Source: Chryseobacterium sp. 39-10 (GTDB lineage: Bacteria > Bacteroidota > Bacteroidia > Flavobacteriales > Weeksellaceae). From it: DNA of 64,000 nucleotides. This document shows positions 9,533 to 18,296 of the stretch, piece after piece. The position numbers and the translations under genes are program-made. The stretch covers positions 313,229-377,228 of the forward strand of contig MKTK01000038.1 of assembly GCA_001898255.1 (NCBI GenBank). The letters run 5' to 3'. Each line of letters starts with the position of its first letter. Positions within the stretch are counted from its first letter, which is position 1. The notes beneath the pieces are model-generated. The model was not told the DNA's origin. It searched no databases and saw only the letters and a list, made by a program, of their open reading frames with translations.

Positions 9533-9751
9533 TTAGTCTTTTTTCAGCAGATGATACACCTGAATGAAACAAAGAATTGCATTGGGAATGATAATGGGCC
9601 ACAGATAGTCGCTGTAGATCCCATAAATTACAAACAGAATACATCCGATCAGGTTGACCACACGGATCTTTTTAACATCTTTCAGTGCAAAGCTTAGCAC
9701 CACAAAAAACGAAGCGCCATATCCTACGTAGTTGGTCATTTCAGGACTCAT
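9533..9751 (-). CDS. Small YgjV/CBU_0592-like membrane protein
   Basis: A 72-residue protein with three hydrophobic helices (NYVGYGASFFVVLSFAL; VVNLIGCILFVIYGIY; IIIPNAILCFIQVYHLL). The pattern with a proline at the start of the third helix recalls SemiSWEET/PQ-loop half-transporters and the YgjV-type inner-membrane family. It is the first gene of the minus-strand glycosyltransferase operon. Such proteins are sometimes mis-named uroporphyrinogen decarboxylase in databases; nothing here supports that. The function is unknown. Confidence 0.7.
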   Translation of the reverse strand: MSPEMTNYVGYGASFFVVLSFALKDVKKIRVVNLIGCILFVIYGIYSDYLWPIIIPNAILCFIQVYHLLKKD

Positions 9752-9850
9752 ATTCTTTTGTATTTTGGGGTGACAAACCTACGTATTTTAGATGAAATAC
9801 TGAAATCATTTCTGCCATAAAGTCATTAATAATTATTGGTAAAGTATTTG

Positions 9851-9858
9851 TAACTTTG
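9851..9858 (+). promoter_or_regulatory. Candidate -7 promoter element of clpC
   Basis: TAACTTTG matches the Bacteroidota -7 consensus TAnnTTTG and lies 52 bases before the clpC ATG. A TTG at 9836-9838 is too close (12 bases) to be a standard -33 element, so only the -7 is supported. Confidence 0.4.
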
Positions 9859-9910
9859 ATTGTGGTAATGGATTTTTCATTACTTTTAATTTAGATTTGA
9901 GAGAATAATT

Positions 9911-12433
9911 ATGGATCATAAATTTTCCAGCGGTTTGGATCAAGTGTTCAAACAAAGTAAAAACGAAGCAAGACGGCTGCAAAGCGAGTTTTTGAATACG
10001 GAGCATTTCCTGCTGGGTATCATTAAAACCGAAAGTTCAGCCCGCGATATTTTGCAGAATTTAGGAGCGGATTTAACGCAGATTCGCCGCAAAATAGAAA
10101 CGATGGCGGTGGCAAGTTTAAACCCTTTCAATGTGGATAGCAGTAAAATTTCATTTACTAAAATGGCTGATCAGGCAGTGAAACGTTCTGAATTGGAAAG
10201 CAGACAGTATCAAAGTGCCGAGATCAATACCGTACATTTACTGCTTGGTATTCTTTATAAGGCAGAAGACCCTACAACCAATATTTTGGGCTCCTATGAC
10301 ATTGATTACGAGAGAGTCTCTAAGGAATATCAAACCATGCTTAAAAACTCAGGGCAAAATCCCAAAATGAGTGCGTACGATGATGATGAAGAAAGAGAAG
10401 AATATGGACAAATGCGAAAACCTACCGGTAATATAGGTAGCGGAAAAAGCAAAACACCTACTCTTGATAATTTCGGCAGAGATCTTACCACACTGGCAAG
10501 AGACGGGAAACTGGATCCTGTGATCGGTCGTGAACAAGAAATTGAAAGAGTTTCACAAATTTTATCACGAAGAAAGAAAAACAACCCACTGCTGATCGGT
10601 GAACCCGGCGTTGGTAAATCTGCAATTGCCGAAGGTTTAGCGCTGCGCATTCACCAGAAAAAGGTGTCGAGAGTTCTTTTTGGCAAAAGAGTAATCACAT
10701 TGGATTTGGCCAGTCTTGTGGCCGGAACAAAATACCGTGGGCAGTTTGAAGAAAGGATGAAAGCCATCATGACGGAACTGGAAAAAAACCGCGATGTCAT
10801 TCTTTTCATTGATGAACTCCATACCATCGTGGGGGCAGGAAGCTCTACGGGAAGTTTGGACGCATCAAACATGTTTAAACCCGCACTGGCACGGGGTGAA
10901 ATACAATGCATTGGCGCTACAACACTTGACGAATATAGACAGTATATCGAAAAAGATGGCGCATTAGAACGCCGTTTCCAAAAAGTAATGGTAGAACCCA
11001 CAACCGTGGAGGAAACCATTCAGATTCTGAATCAAATAAAAGACAAGTACGAAGATCATCACAATGTAATTTATACTGATGAAGCCATTGCGGCATGCGT
11101 TAATCTTACGTCAAGGTACATTACCGATCGATTTTTGCCGGATAAGGCGATTGATGCAATGGATGAAGCCGGCTCACGTGTTTACATTAAAAACATGAAA
11201 GTGCCTACCGAAATCGTCGATCATGAGAAGAAAATTGAAGAAATTAAAGAACAAAAACAACAGGCAGTAAAAGCGCAGGATTATCTGGAAGCCCGAAAAC
11301 TGAAAGATGAAGAAGAACGCCTACAGATTGAGCTGAACTTAGCACAGGAAACGTGGGATAAAAATGTAAAAGAAAAGAAAGAAACCGTCACCGAAGAGAA
11401 TGTGGCAGAAGTGGTTTCAATGATGAGCGGAATTCCTGTAACCAAAGTGGGCAAAAATGAGTTGGATAAACTGGCTCAGATGGACACGATGCTGAATGGT
11501 AAAGTGATTGGGCAAGAAGATGCAGTGAAAAAAGTGGTAAAAGCCATCCAACGAAACCGTGCAGGATTGAAAGATCCAAACAGACCGATTGGTACCTTTA
11601 TTTTCCTGGGAACAACGGGTGTTGGTAAAACCGAGCTGGCCAAAGTAATGGCTAGAGAACTCTTCGATTCTGACGATGCTTTAATTCGTATTGATATGAG
11701 TGAATACATGGAGAAATTTGCAGTATCAAGATTGGTAGGTGCGCCTCCGGGATATGTAGGATACGAAGAAGGAGGCCAGCTGACCGAAGCCGTTCGCAGA
11801 AAACCTTATGCGGTAGTTCTTTTAGACGAAATCGAAAAAGCGCATCCTGATGTTTTCAACATTTTGCTGCAGATTTTAGATGAAGGTTTTGTGACCGACT
11901 CATTGGGCAGAAAAATCGACTTCCGAAACACGATTGTGATATTAACCTCAAATATCGGTACCCGAGATCTGAAAGATTTTGGAGACGGCGTAGGATTCGG
12001 AACCAATGCGAAGAAATCCTCTTCCGATGCCAGAGCGAGAAGCACCATCGAAAATGCTTTGAAAAAAGCTTTTGCTCCGGAGTTTCTTAACAGAATAGAC
12101 GATATTGTAATCTTTAACAGTCTGGAAAAAGAAGATATTTCTAAAATTATCGATCTTGAGCTAGGCAAACTTTACAAACGTTTAGAGAAACTCAACTATC
12201 ACGTAGAGCTTACCGATGATGCCAAAAGTTTTATCGCAGATAAAGGTTGGGATAAAGACTTTGGAGCCCGACCGCTGAAAAGAGCTATACAGAAGTACAT
12301 CGAAGATTTACTTGCCGAAATGTTGGTAAACAAACAGCTAACCGAGGGACAAACCGTGGTTCTTAAGCTGAATGATGCCAAAGATGCGTTGGAAGGTAAA
12401 GCCAGTAAAAAGAAGGAAGCGGCAAAACAATAA
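9911..12433 (+). CDS. clpC: ATP-dependent Clp protease ATP-binding subunit ClpC
   Basis: Hexameric AAA+ unfoldase that feeds damaged proteins to ClpP in the cytoplasm. The 840-residue protein has a double Clp_N repeat at about residues 17-143, the first Walker A (GEPGVGKSAIAEG) near residue 230, a short middle domain with the UVR-like stretch AQDYLEARKLKDEEERL near residue 455, a second Walker A (GTTGVGKTELAK) near residue 567, and the D2-small domain to the end. The short middle domain identifies ClpC rather than ClpB. It is monocistronic: own -7 element upstream, strong terminator at 12453-12485. No CtsR-type operator was seen, as expected outside Firmicutes. Confidence 0.95.
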   Translation: MDHKFSSGLDQVFKQSKNEARRLQSEFLNTEHFLLGIIKTESSARDILQNLGADLTQIRRKIETMAVASLNPFNVDSSKISFTKMADQAVKRSELESRQYQSAEINTVHLLLGILYKAEDPTTNILGSYDIDYERVSKEYQTMLKNSGQNPKMSAYDDDEEREEYGQMRKPTGNIGSGKSKTPTLDNFGRDLTTLARDGKLDPVIGREQEIERVSQILSRRKKNNPLLIGEPGVGKSAIAEGLALRIHQKKVSRVLFGKRVITLDLASLVAGTKYRGQFEERMKAIMTELEKNRDVILFIDELHTIVGAGSSTGSLDASNMFKPALARGEIQCIGATTLDEYRQYIEKDGALERRFQKVMVEPTTVEETIQILNQIKDKYEDHHNVIYTDEAIAACVNLTSRYITDRFLPDKAIDAMDEAGSRVYIKNMKVPTEIVDHEKKIEEIKEQKQQAVKAQDYLEARKLKDEEERLQIELNLAQETWDKNVKEKKETVTEENVAEVVSMMSGIPVTKVGKNELDKLAQMDTMLNGKVIGQEDAVKKVVKAIQRNRAGLKDPNRPIGTFIFLGTTGVGKTELAKVMARELFDSDDALIRIDMSEYMEKFAVSRLVGAPPGYVGYEEGGQLTEAVRRKPYAVVLLDEIEKAHPDVFNILLQILDEGFVTDSLGRKIDFRNTIVILTSNIGTRDLKDFGDGVGFGTNAKKSSSDARARSTIENALKKAFAPEFLNRIDDIVIFNSLEKEDISKIIDLELGKLYKRLEKLNYHVELTDDAKSFIADKGWDKDFGARPLKRAIQKYIEDLLAEMLVNKQLTEGQTVVLKLNDAKDALEGKASKKKEAAKQ

Positions 12434-12452
12434 TTGCCTGTGAAATAAAAAA

Positions 12453-12485
12453 ATCCCTGTCACATTGATGTGACAGGGATTTTTA
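12453..12485. terminator. Bidirectional terminator between clpC and sodC
   Basis: A near-perfect inverted repeat (atccctgtcacat / atgtgacagggat) with T runs on both strands. It serves clpC on the plus strand and sodC on the minus strand. Confidence 0.85.
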
Positions 12486-12534
12486 TTGTTTAAAAACTCT
12501 ACCAAAACATCGAAAGAACGCTTGGTAAAAAATT

Positions 12535-13038
12535 CTATTTTATTTCAACACAACCAACTCTACCTCCAGCATTTCCTGTGGGTTGGGTTTTAAAATCGTC
12601 TTTATCTGCATGGATGACTAACGAACGTCCAATGATATTTTTACTCTCGTCTACACAACCTAGGCACCATTTATCGGTTTTAAAAAGAAGTCTTGCATTA
12701 CCCTCTTGGTCAGCATTAAGGTTACCGATGTCGCCCATGTGAAATTCGTCGTGGCCCCATTGCCCGTGTTTATGCGAAGTAGGATTCCAGTGTCCTCCTG
12801 CAGAACTGGCATCTGCGGCAGAGCAATCTCCTTTTTCGTGAATATGCACCGCATGAATTCCCGGCGTAAGTTTAGAAACATTTAAATCCATGGTCACTGT
12901 TTTACCACTTTGGGTAAACGTGGCTGTTCCTTGGGTGGAAGTCCCACTTTTGGAGTTAATAGTGTACGTTTTTGTTGTGCTGCACGATACCGCAATGGCG
13001 ACAACAAAAGTAAGCGAAGAAAGCATTGCAATTTTCAT
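12535..13038 (-). CDS. sodC: Cu/Zn superoxide dismutase, probable lipoprotein
   Basis: Converts superoxide to peroxide and oxygen outside the cytoplasm. The 167-residue protein has metal ligands in HAVHIHEKGDC, GGHWNP and HKHGQWGHDEFHMGDIGN, and the active-site stretch GRSLVIHADKDDF. The disulfide cysteines are probably those in KGDC and RVGC, with an additional WCLGC pair. The N-terminus (MKIAMLSSLTFVVAIAVSCS) ends in a lipobox-like AVSC with Cys19, so it is probably anchored to a membrane. It is a single-gene unit divergent from the TonB-dependent receptor. Confidence 0.95.
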   Translation of the reverse strand: MKIAMLSSLTFVVAIAVSCSTTKTYTINSKSGTSTQGTATFTQSGKTVTMDLNVSKLTPGIHAVHIHEKGDCSAADASSAGGHWNPTSHKHGQWGHDEFHMGDIGNLNADQEGNARLLFKTDKWCLGCVDESKNIIGRSLVIHADKDDFKTQPTGNAGGRVGCVEIK

Positions 13039-13148
13039 ATTTATTTCTTTTTAATTAGTAACGGACAAGATACACAAAATTCTTTACCACTCAGTGGAGT
13101 AAAAATACGATTGGGTGATGTTTTTTTTCATCAAAATTCATTCCGCAA

Positions 13149-13156
13149 TATCTTTG
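13149..13156 (+). promoter_or_regulatory. Candidate -7 promoter element of the TonB-dependent receptor
   Basis: TATCTTTG matches TAnnTTTG 17 bases before the ATG at 13174, giving a leader of about 11 bases. No clear -33 TTG was found at the usual spacing. Confidence 0.45.
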
Positions 13157-13173
13157 GTTTATAATTTAAACGC

Positions 13174-15378
13174 ATGAAAACTAAAAGCATTCTATCATCA
13201 ATTATCCTGTCGCTCATTTGTTGGGTCAATTTCTGTAATGCGCAAATTACGATTTCGGGGAAAGTGACCTTCAAAAACAAAGGAGTAAAAGACATATCGG
13301 TAACTCTTAAAGACAGCTACGACGGAGCCACTACCGACCAAAACGGAAACTATTCTTTTGAAACAAATGAAAAAGGAAATCAAACCCTGGTCTTCACCCA
13401 CCAGAAATTTACGGAAGTTGAAAAGCCAGTCAACATAGCCAATGAAAACATCACGCTCAACAGCGAATTAAAGGAGCAAATCTCCGAAATTGCTGCAGTC
13501 ACGATTTCGGCAGGTTCTTTTGAAGCCAGCGACAGAAAAAGGGCAACGGTGTTGCTTACGCCGATCGATATTTACACCACTGCAGGTGCCAATGCACAAC
13601 TTACCTCAGCATTGAATTTCTTACCAGGCGTGCAGAAAGTGGGAGAAAACGAAGGACTATTCGTGCGTGGTGGAACAGGTGCTGAAACCAAAATATTTAT
13701 GGACGGAAGCTTAATTAACAATTATTTTACCAATTCTGTACCCGGAATTGCCGGCAGAGACCGCTTCAACACCTCCCTGTTCAAGGGAAACATCTTCTCC
13801 AGTGGTGGTTACTCGGCGCTTTATGGGCAGGCGCTTTCGGGCGTTCTCATCCTAGAAAGTGTGGATTTACCAGAAACCACTTCTTATGACTTTGGCATTT
13901 CACCGCTCTTTGCCAGTGGAAGCTTTCAAAAGTTAGCAAACTCAAAAACGAACTCTTTTGGAGCCAGTTTAAGTTATTTCAATTTAGGACTGATGCAGAA
14001 AATGTTTAAATATAATACAGATTTCACCACAGCACCAAACGGATTGGGTGGTGATCTTAACTTCAGAATTAAAACAAAATCAGGAGGAATGTTTAAGTAT
14101 TACGGAAACTTTGACACCAATCAAATGGCCGTGCAATCGCCAAGTTTGGAACCTGGATATGATGAATCTAAAGTAGCGCTAAAAGGTTCCAACATGTTTC
14201 ATACGCTCTCTTTTAAACAAAAATTGGGAAGCTACCTCATCAACAGTTCGGCGTCTTATAGCATGAATGATGCAAAACTTAATTTTGCCGCTTTAAAAGA
14301 TGGAGCAGTACTTTCAGCATTCGATTTTAATAACAAAGGAAATTATCTGAATTTCAAAACAGTAGTCGATCGAAAGATCAATAGAATTAGTGCAATTAGA
14401 GGAGGTTTGGAGTTGAATGATGCGCACGACACCAATAATTTTGGCAAGGACCATCGCGACTTGCTATCTTCTTTCTTCGCGGAAACGGATCTAGGATTCA
14501 GCAACAACCTTTCTGCAAAGTTGGGTGTACGCGCCGAGCATTCATCCTACTTAGCACAAACCAATCTTGCCCCGCGTATCTCTTTGGGATTTAGATTATC
14601 GGAAAGTTTAACGGGCTCTTTGGCTTACGGCATTTTTTACCAGAATCCTGAAACCAAATACCTGAACTCTGCAGCACCTATCACATTTCAGAAGGCCAAT
14701 CACTATGTTTTTCAGCTACAGAAATCATCGGAAGGAAGAAGTTTAAGAATGGAACTTTTCTATAAAGATTACGAGAAACTGATCAAGACAATGGGAAGCT
14801 CAATGGTGCAAACAGCAATTAATAACGATGGAAACGGTAACGCCAAAGGCCTTGAATTGTTCTGGAGAGATCGAAAAACATTCAGCAGCATCGATTACTG
14901 GGTATCTTACTCCTATCTGGACACCAAAAGAGATTTTATGAACTACCCGGTGAGTTTGGTTCCAAGTTTCGCGGCAAAACACACGCTTTCAGTGGTTGCC
15001 AAGAAATTCGTAACAAATTGGAAAACAGGATTCAACCTTTCTTACACCTATGCTTCTGGAAGGCCTTACTACGACATCGTTTCCGATAACAGCAGCAACA
15101 TCATTCGGCATGAAGGAACTTTAAAAGATTACAGTGCGCTGAATTTCAGTATGAATTACCTACCCAATCTCGGCAAAAAAGATTCAAAAGCATTTACGAT
15201 TCTCGTGCTTACCGTATCCAACGTGTTGGGCAACAAAAATGTGTACGGTTATAATTTTTCTAATGACGGGATGCGAAGCTCAGCAATTATTCCACCGATT
15301 AATACTTTTGTTTTTGTGGGTGCTTTTATCAGTTTCGGGGTCGATAAAACCAATGATGCCATTAACAATAATCTTTAG
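13174..15378 (+). CDS. TonB-dependent receptor with CarboxypepD_reg-like N-terminal domain
   Basis: Outer-membrane receptor for energy-dependent uptake, 734 residues. Order: signal peptide (ending CWVNFCNAQ), beta-sandwich CarboxypepD_reg-like domain at about residues 25-105 (ISGKVTFKNKGVKDISVTLKD), plug domain at about 115-225 with FVRGGTGAETKIFMDG and GGYSALYGQALSGVLI, then the 22-strand barrel ending TFVFVGAFISFGV. An 11-residue polar tail follows the last strand. It is short for the group and lacks a paired SusD gene, so polysaccharide uptake of the SusCD type is unlikely; a metal chelate or small ligand is possible. The next gene may be a periplasmic partner. Confidence 0.92.
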   Translation: MKTKSILSSIILSLICWVNFCNAQITISGKVTFKNKGVKDISVTLKDSYDGATTDQNGNYSFETNEKGNQTLVFTHQKFTEVEKPVNIANENITLNSELKEQISEIAAVTISAGSFEASDRKRATVLLTPIDIYTTAGANAQLTSALNFLPGVQKVGENEGLFVRGGTGAETKIFMDGSLINNYFTNSVPGIAGRDRFNTSLFKGNIFSSGGYSALYGQALSGVLILESVDLPETTSYDFGISPLFASGSFQKLANSKTNSFGASLSYFNLGLMQKMFKYNTDFTTAPNGLGGDLNFRIKTKSGGMFKYYGNFDTNQMAVQSPSLEPGYDESKVALKGSNMFHTLSFKQKLGSYLINSSASYSMNDAKLNFAALKDGAVLSAFDFNNKGNYLNFKTVVDRKINRISAIRGGLELNDAHDTNNFGKDHRDLLSSFFAETDLGFSNNLSAKLGVRAEHSSYLAQTNLAPRISLGFRLSESLTGSLAYGIFYQNPETKYLNSAAPITFQKANHYVFQLQKSSEGRSLRMELFYKDYEKLIKTMGSSMVQTAINNDGNGNAKGLELFWRDRKTFSSIDYWVSYSYLDTKRDFMNYPVSLVPSFAAKHTLSVVAKKFVTNWKTGFNLSYTYASGRPYYDIVSDNSSNIIRHEGTLKDYSALNFSMNYLPNLGKKDSKAFTILVLTVSNVLGNKNVYGYNFSNDGMRSSAIIPPINTFVFVGAFISFGVDKTNDAINNNL

Positions 15379-15492
15379 AAAAGCCACTCAGTTACCATTT
15401 TTGACCTTTCGGAAAGAAAAAATTCTTCACCAGAAAAAATTAAAATAGCTTTGATTCATCAAAACAACAAAAACAATAAAAACCTCACTATT

Positions 15493-16134
15493 ATGAAAAA
15501 CGTTATCATCGCAATGCTTTTGTTAATTGGCACTTTTGCATTTGCACAATCCGCCTACGAAAAAGCCATGACCGAAAAAGCAACCAAGGTGCAGCAACAC
15601 CTTACCGCAGATGAATTCACTGCGCTCACCAATGATTTTGTACGCATAGGCGACAAAGAAAAAACACAATGGCTTCCCTATTACTTTGCAGCTTTTGGAA
15701 CCATTCAAAAAGGGCGTCTTGCTATGAATGAAGGTAAAACAGCAGAACTCGACCCTATTGCAGATGAGGCACAAAAATACCTCGACAAGGCAGCGGAACT
15801 AAACAAAAATAACGCAGAAGTTTTCATTCTTCAAAAAATGATTCATGGACTTAAAATGATGGTAAATCCGCAACAACGTTTTATGAGCGAAGGAGCACTG
15901 GCTGCAGAAGCACTTTCAAAAGCAGAAAAGCTGGATCCTCAAAACCCAAGAATAACATTGATGAAAGCTGAAGACACTTATTTCACTCCAGAACAATTTG
16001 GAGGAAGCAAAACCAAAGGTCTGGAATTATTCCAAAAAGCACTGGATCAATATAAAGTTTACCCTGTGAAATCAGCGCTGGATCCCAGTTGGGGCAAAGC
16101 AGAAGCCGAATACTTTATTGCGAAAAAACCTTAA
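15493..16134 (+). CDS. Secreted helical (TPR-like) protein of unknown function
   Basis: A 213-residue protein with a clear signal peptide (MKNVIIAMLLLIGTFAFAQ). The mature part is helical and alanine/glutamate-rich with TPR-like units (AAFGTIQKGRLAMNEG, EAQKYLDKAAELNKNNAEVFILQ, AEALSKAEKLDPQNPRITLM). The ATG at 15493 is preferred over one at 15451, which would put a polar leader before the signal peptide. It follows the TonB-dependent receptor by 114 bases on the same strand and precedes a shared terminator, so it may be co-transcribed and act in the periplasm with the receptor. That is inference from position. Confidence 0.72.
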   Translation: MKNVIIAMLLLIGTFAFAQSAYEKAMTEKATKVQQHLTADEFTALTNDFVRIGDKEKTQWLPYYFAAFGTIQKGRLAMNEGKTAELDPIADEAQKYLDKAAELNKNNAEVFILQKMIHGLKMMVNPQQRFMSEGALAAEALSKAEKLDPQNPRITLMKAEDTYFTPEQFGGSKTKGLELFQKALDQYKVYPVKSALDPSWGKAEAEYFIAKKP

Positions 16135-16153
16135 AATATCCGCTAACGAAATA

Positions 16154-16184
16154 AAAAATCTCCTGCCAAAAACAGGAGATTTTT
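16154..16184. terminator. Bidirectional terminator
   Basis: A perfect 12-bp inverted repeat (aaaaatctcctg / caggagattttt) with a 7-base loop, between two convergent genes ending at 16134 and 16200. It carries A and T runs on both sides. Confidence 0.85.
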
Positions 16185-16199
16185 AATACAATACATTTT

Positions 16200-16742
16200 C
16201 TACAAGCCAAAGACAACTCCAACTTGCGGCACAAATGCGCTACCCAAGAACGATTTATCTTTGCGATATAAAACATTGTACATACCCCCAATTTGAATGT
16301 AAGCTCTTTCTCCAACCCGCTGCATATATCCTCCACCCATATAAAGTGCGGCTTCATTTCCGGAGTAGTTCAGCTGGTTCTGTTTGTTTTTTTGATTCAC
16401 GAAGTATTCCTGAAACAATCCGCTCAGGAAAAAAGATCGGGAAAAGTAATAATTAGCAAAAGGCCCCACCCCAACCATTGTGGATGAGTAATAACTTGAA
16501 TTGCTCCAAGAGAAATTACCGGCGATTCCAGCTTCAAAATCCTCGGTTAATTTATAACCCACTCGTGGGGTAATATAGACCGTTGTGCCGCCGCCACTGC
16601 CAAAAGCACCTCCTACGCCGGCGTACCCTCCGAAAGTCCATTTAGAGTTTTCAGCGCCTACTGTTGTTGATGTGCCGGTTGCGATTTGCGCTTTCACTAA
16701 AAAAGCTGACAATAAAAATGCAGCTCCTATCAGTTTTTTCAT
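16200..16742 (-). CDS. Small outer-membrane beta-barrel protein
   Basis: A 180-residue protein with signal peptide MKKLIGAAFLLSAFLVKAQ. The mature part is glycine-rich with alternating aromatic/hydrophobic strands (WTFGGYAGVGGAF, TVYITPRVGYKLTEDFEAGIAGNFSWS, MVGVGPFANYYFSRSFFLSGLFQEYFV, YIQIGGMYNVLY) and ends with phenylalanine-glycine-leucine after a final strand (FVPQVGVVFGL), as in eight-stranded barrels. The ATG at 16742 is chosen over 16796 because it starts the signal peptide. The function is unknown; it is a single gene. Confidence 0.78.
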   Translation of the reverse strand: MKKLIGAAFLLSAFLVKAQIATGTSTTVGAENSKWTFGGYAGVGGAFGSGGGTTVYITPRVGYKLTEDFEAGIAGNFSWSNSSYYSSTMVGVGPFANYYFSRSFFLSGLFQEYFVNQKNKQNQLNYSGNEAALYMGGGYMQRVGERAYIQIGGMYNVLYRKDKSFLGSAFVPQVGVVFGL

Positions 16743-16813
16743 TTTTGACGTGTTTTTCTGTTCAGCAAATGTAGCAGATTTATCGTAATCTGTCATTCCT
16801 CGAATTTATATCA

Positions 16814-16821
16814 TAAATTTG
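16814..16821 (+). promoter_or_regulatory. Candidate -7 promoter element of mnmA
   Basis: TAAATTTG matches TAnnTTTG 39 bases upstream of the mnmA ATG. The -33 element is not evident. Confidence 0.45.
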
Positions 16822-16860
16822 CATCGTGAAACTTTCCCTTAACGAAAGCGTAACTTTTTT

Positions 16861-18048
16861 ATGAAAATAGTAGTAGGACTTTCCGGCGGTGTAGATTCCA
16901 GTGTGGCCGCCTATCTTTTAAAGCAACAAGGTCATGAAGTGATTGGCCTTTTTATGCGAAACTGGAACGACGCATCCGTTACCCTTGAAGACGAATGCCC
17001 TTGGATTGAAGACAGCAACGATGCTTTAATGGTTGCCCAAAAATTGGGAATTCCCTTCCAAGTGATCGATATGAGCGAGCTTTACAAAGAGCGCATCGTG
17101 GATTACATGTTCGCTGAATACGAAAAAGGAAGAACCCCAAACCCCGATGTACTCTGCAACCGCGAAGTAAAATTCGATGTGTTTATGAAAACCGCGCTTT
17201 CCCTCGGAGCCGAAAAAGTGGCAACAGGACATTATGCGAGAGTTGATTCCACCATCGACAGCAACGGAGAGGAAATATTCCATCTTCTTGCAGGTAAGGA
17301 TAACAATAAAGATCAATCTTATTTCCTTTGTCAGCTTAGCCAGGAACAACTTTCTAAAGCACTGTTTCCAATTGGTGACCTGACGAAACCCGAAGTCCGC
17401 GAGATTGCAAAAGAACAAGGTTTGGTAACAGCCGATAAAAAAGACTCACAGGGTTTGTGTTTTATTGGCAAAGTAAGTTTACCCACTTTCCTTCAGCAAC
17501 AGTTAACGCCAAAAGAAGGTGAAATTGTGGAGATTTTTGATGTTTTTGAGGCATTTCATCAGGAAAAACCTCTTTTTTCATCAAAACTGGAAGAGTTAGC
17601 GTTTCTTTCTTCCAAGATACAATACCGGAAATCCGACGGAAAAGTAATCGGAAAACATCAAGGCGCGCAGTTCTACACGATTGGCCAAAGCAAAGGTCTG
17701 GGCATTGGCGGACACAAAGAATCATGCTTCATCATCCAGCGAGATATGGAAAATAATATTCTATTTGTTGGTGAAGGAAAAAGCTTCCCCGGACTGTTTC
17801 GCAAAGCAATCAAAATTGAAAACATTGATGTGCATTGGGTTCGTGAAGATCTAAGATTAAAAAATGGAGAATCGATGGAGGTAATGGCAAGAATTCGCTA
17901 TCGGCAACCATTGGAAAAAGCAAAACTCTATCAGTTTTCTGAAGGGCTGTTCATTGAGTTTGAAAAGCCACAATCGGCGATAGCTGAGGGGCAGTTTGCA
18001 GCGTGGTACCATGGCGACGAACTTTTGGGCAGTGGCGTCATTTCTTAG
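16861..18048 (+). CDS. mnmA: tRNA-specific 2-thiouridylase MnmA
   Basis: Installs the 2-thio group on wobble uridine 34 of tRNA-Lys, -Glu and -Gln, using ATP and persulfide sulfur. The 395-residue protein opens with the PP-loop [16 protein letters not shown]. It has the catalytic cysteine in [10 protein letters not shown] (about residue 100), the second in [10 protein letters not shown] (about residue 200), and the family segment GATGHYARV-like [10 protein letters not shown]. The C-terminal part is the beta-barrel PUA-like domain. MnmG, the partner modification enzyme for the 5-position of the same uridine, is encoded at 40177. Confidence 0.95.
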   Translation: MKIVVGLSGGVDSSVAAYLLKQQGHEVIGLFMRNWNDASVTLEDECPWIEDSNDALMVAQKLGIPFQVIDMSELYKERIVDYMFAEYEKGRTPNPDVLCNREVKFDVFMKTALSLGAEKVATGHYARVDSTIDSNGEEIFHLLAGKDNNKDQSYFLCQLSQEQLSKALFPIGDLTKPEVREIAKEQGLVTADKKDSQGLCFIGKVSLPTFLQQQLTPKEGEIVEIFDVFEAFHQEKPLFSSKLEELAFLSSKIQYRKSDGKVIGKHQGAQFYTIGQSKGLGIGGHKESCFIIQRDMENNILFVGEGKSFPGLFRKAIKIENIDVHWVREDLRLKNGESMEVMARIRYRQPLEKAKLYQFSEGLFIEFEKPQSAIAEGQFAAWYHGDELLGSGVIS

Positions 18049-18059
18049 TTGATCTTGTG

Positions 18060-18097
18060 AGTCATTCTTTATCGTTTTTATAATATGAAGAATGACT
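18060..18097 (+). terminator. Possible terminator hairpin after mnmA
   Basis: A 10-bp inverted repeat (agtcattctt / aagaatgact) with an 18-base T-rich loop, 12 bases after the mnmA stop. It lacks a clean following T tract, so its strength is doubtful. Confidence 0.4.
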
Positions 18098-18296
18098 TCA
18101 TTTCAGCCGTTCAACCGATTTTGATATTTCAGTAAAAATCATCCATTATCAAATTTTTTAATGGCTTCCTACAGAATGGTTAACCGTAGATTCGATTAGA
18201 AAAAAAATAGTAATCACCCAAGAATAACTTTCAAAAACTACTGCATCTGCAATAATTAGCATAACTTTACTTGTTATTTCTACAAACATTTGATTC

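Noticed and set aside
9836-9858. A complete -33/-7 promoter for clpC
   Set aside because: The TTG to TAACTTTG spacing is only 12 bases against the usual 17-20, so only the -7 element is kept.
12453-12485. The palindrome TGTCACATTGATGTGACA as a CRP/FNR-type operator
   Set aside because: It lies between convergent genes with T runs on both sides, so a bidirectional terminator explains it.
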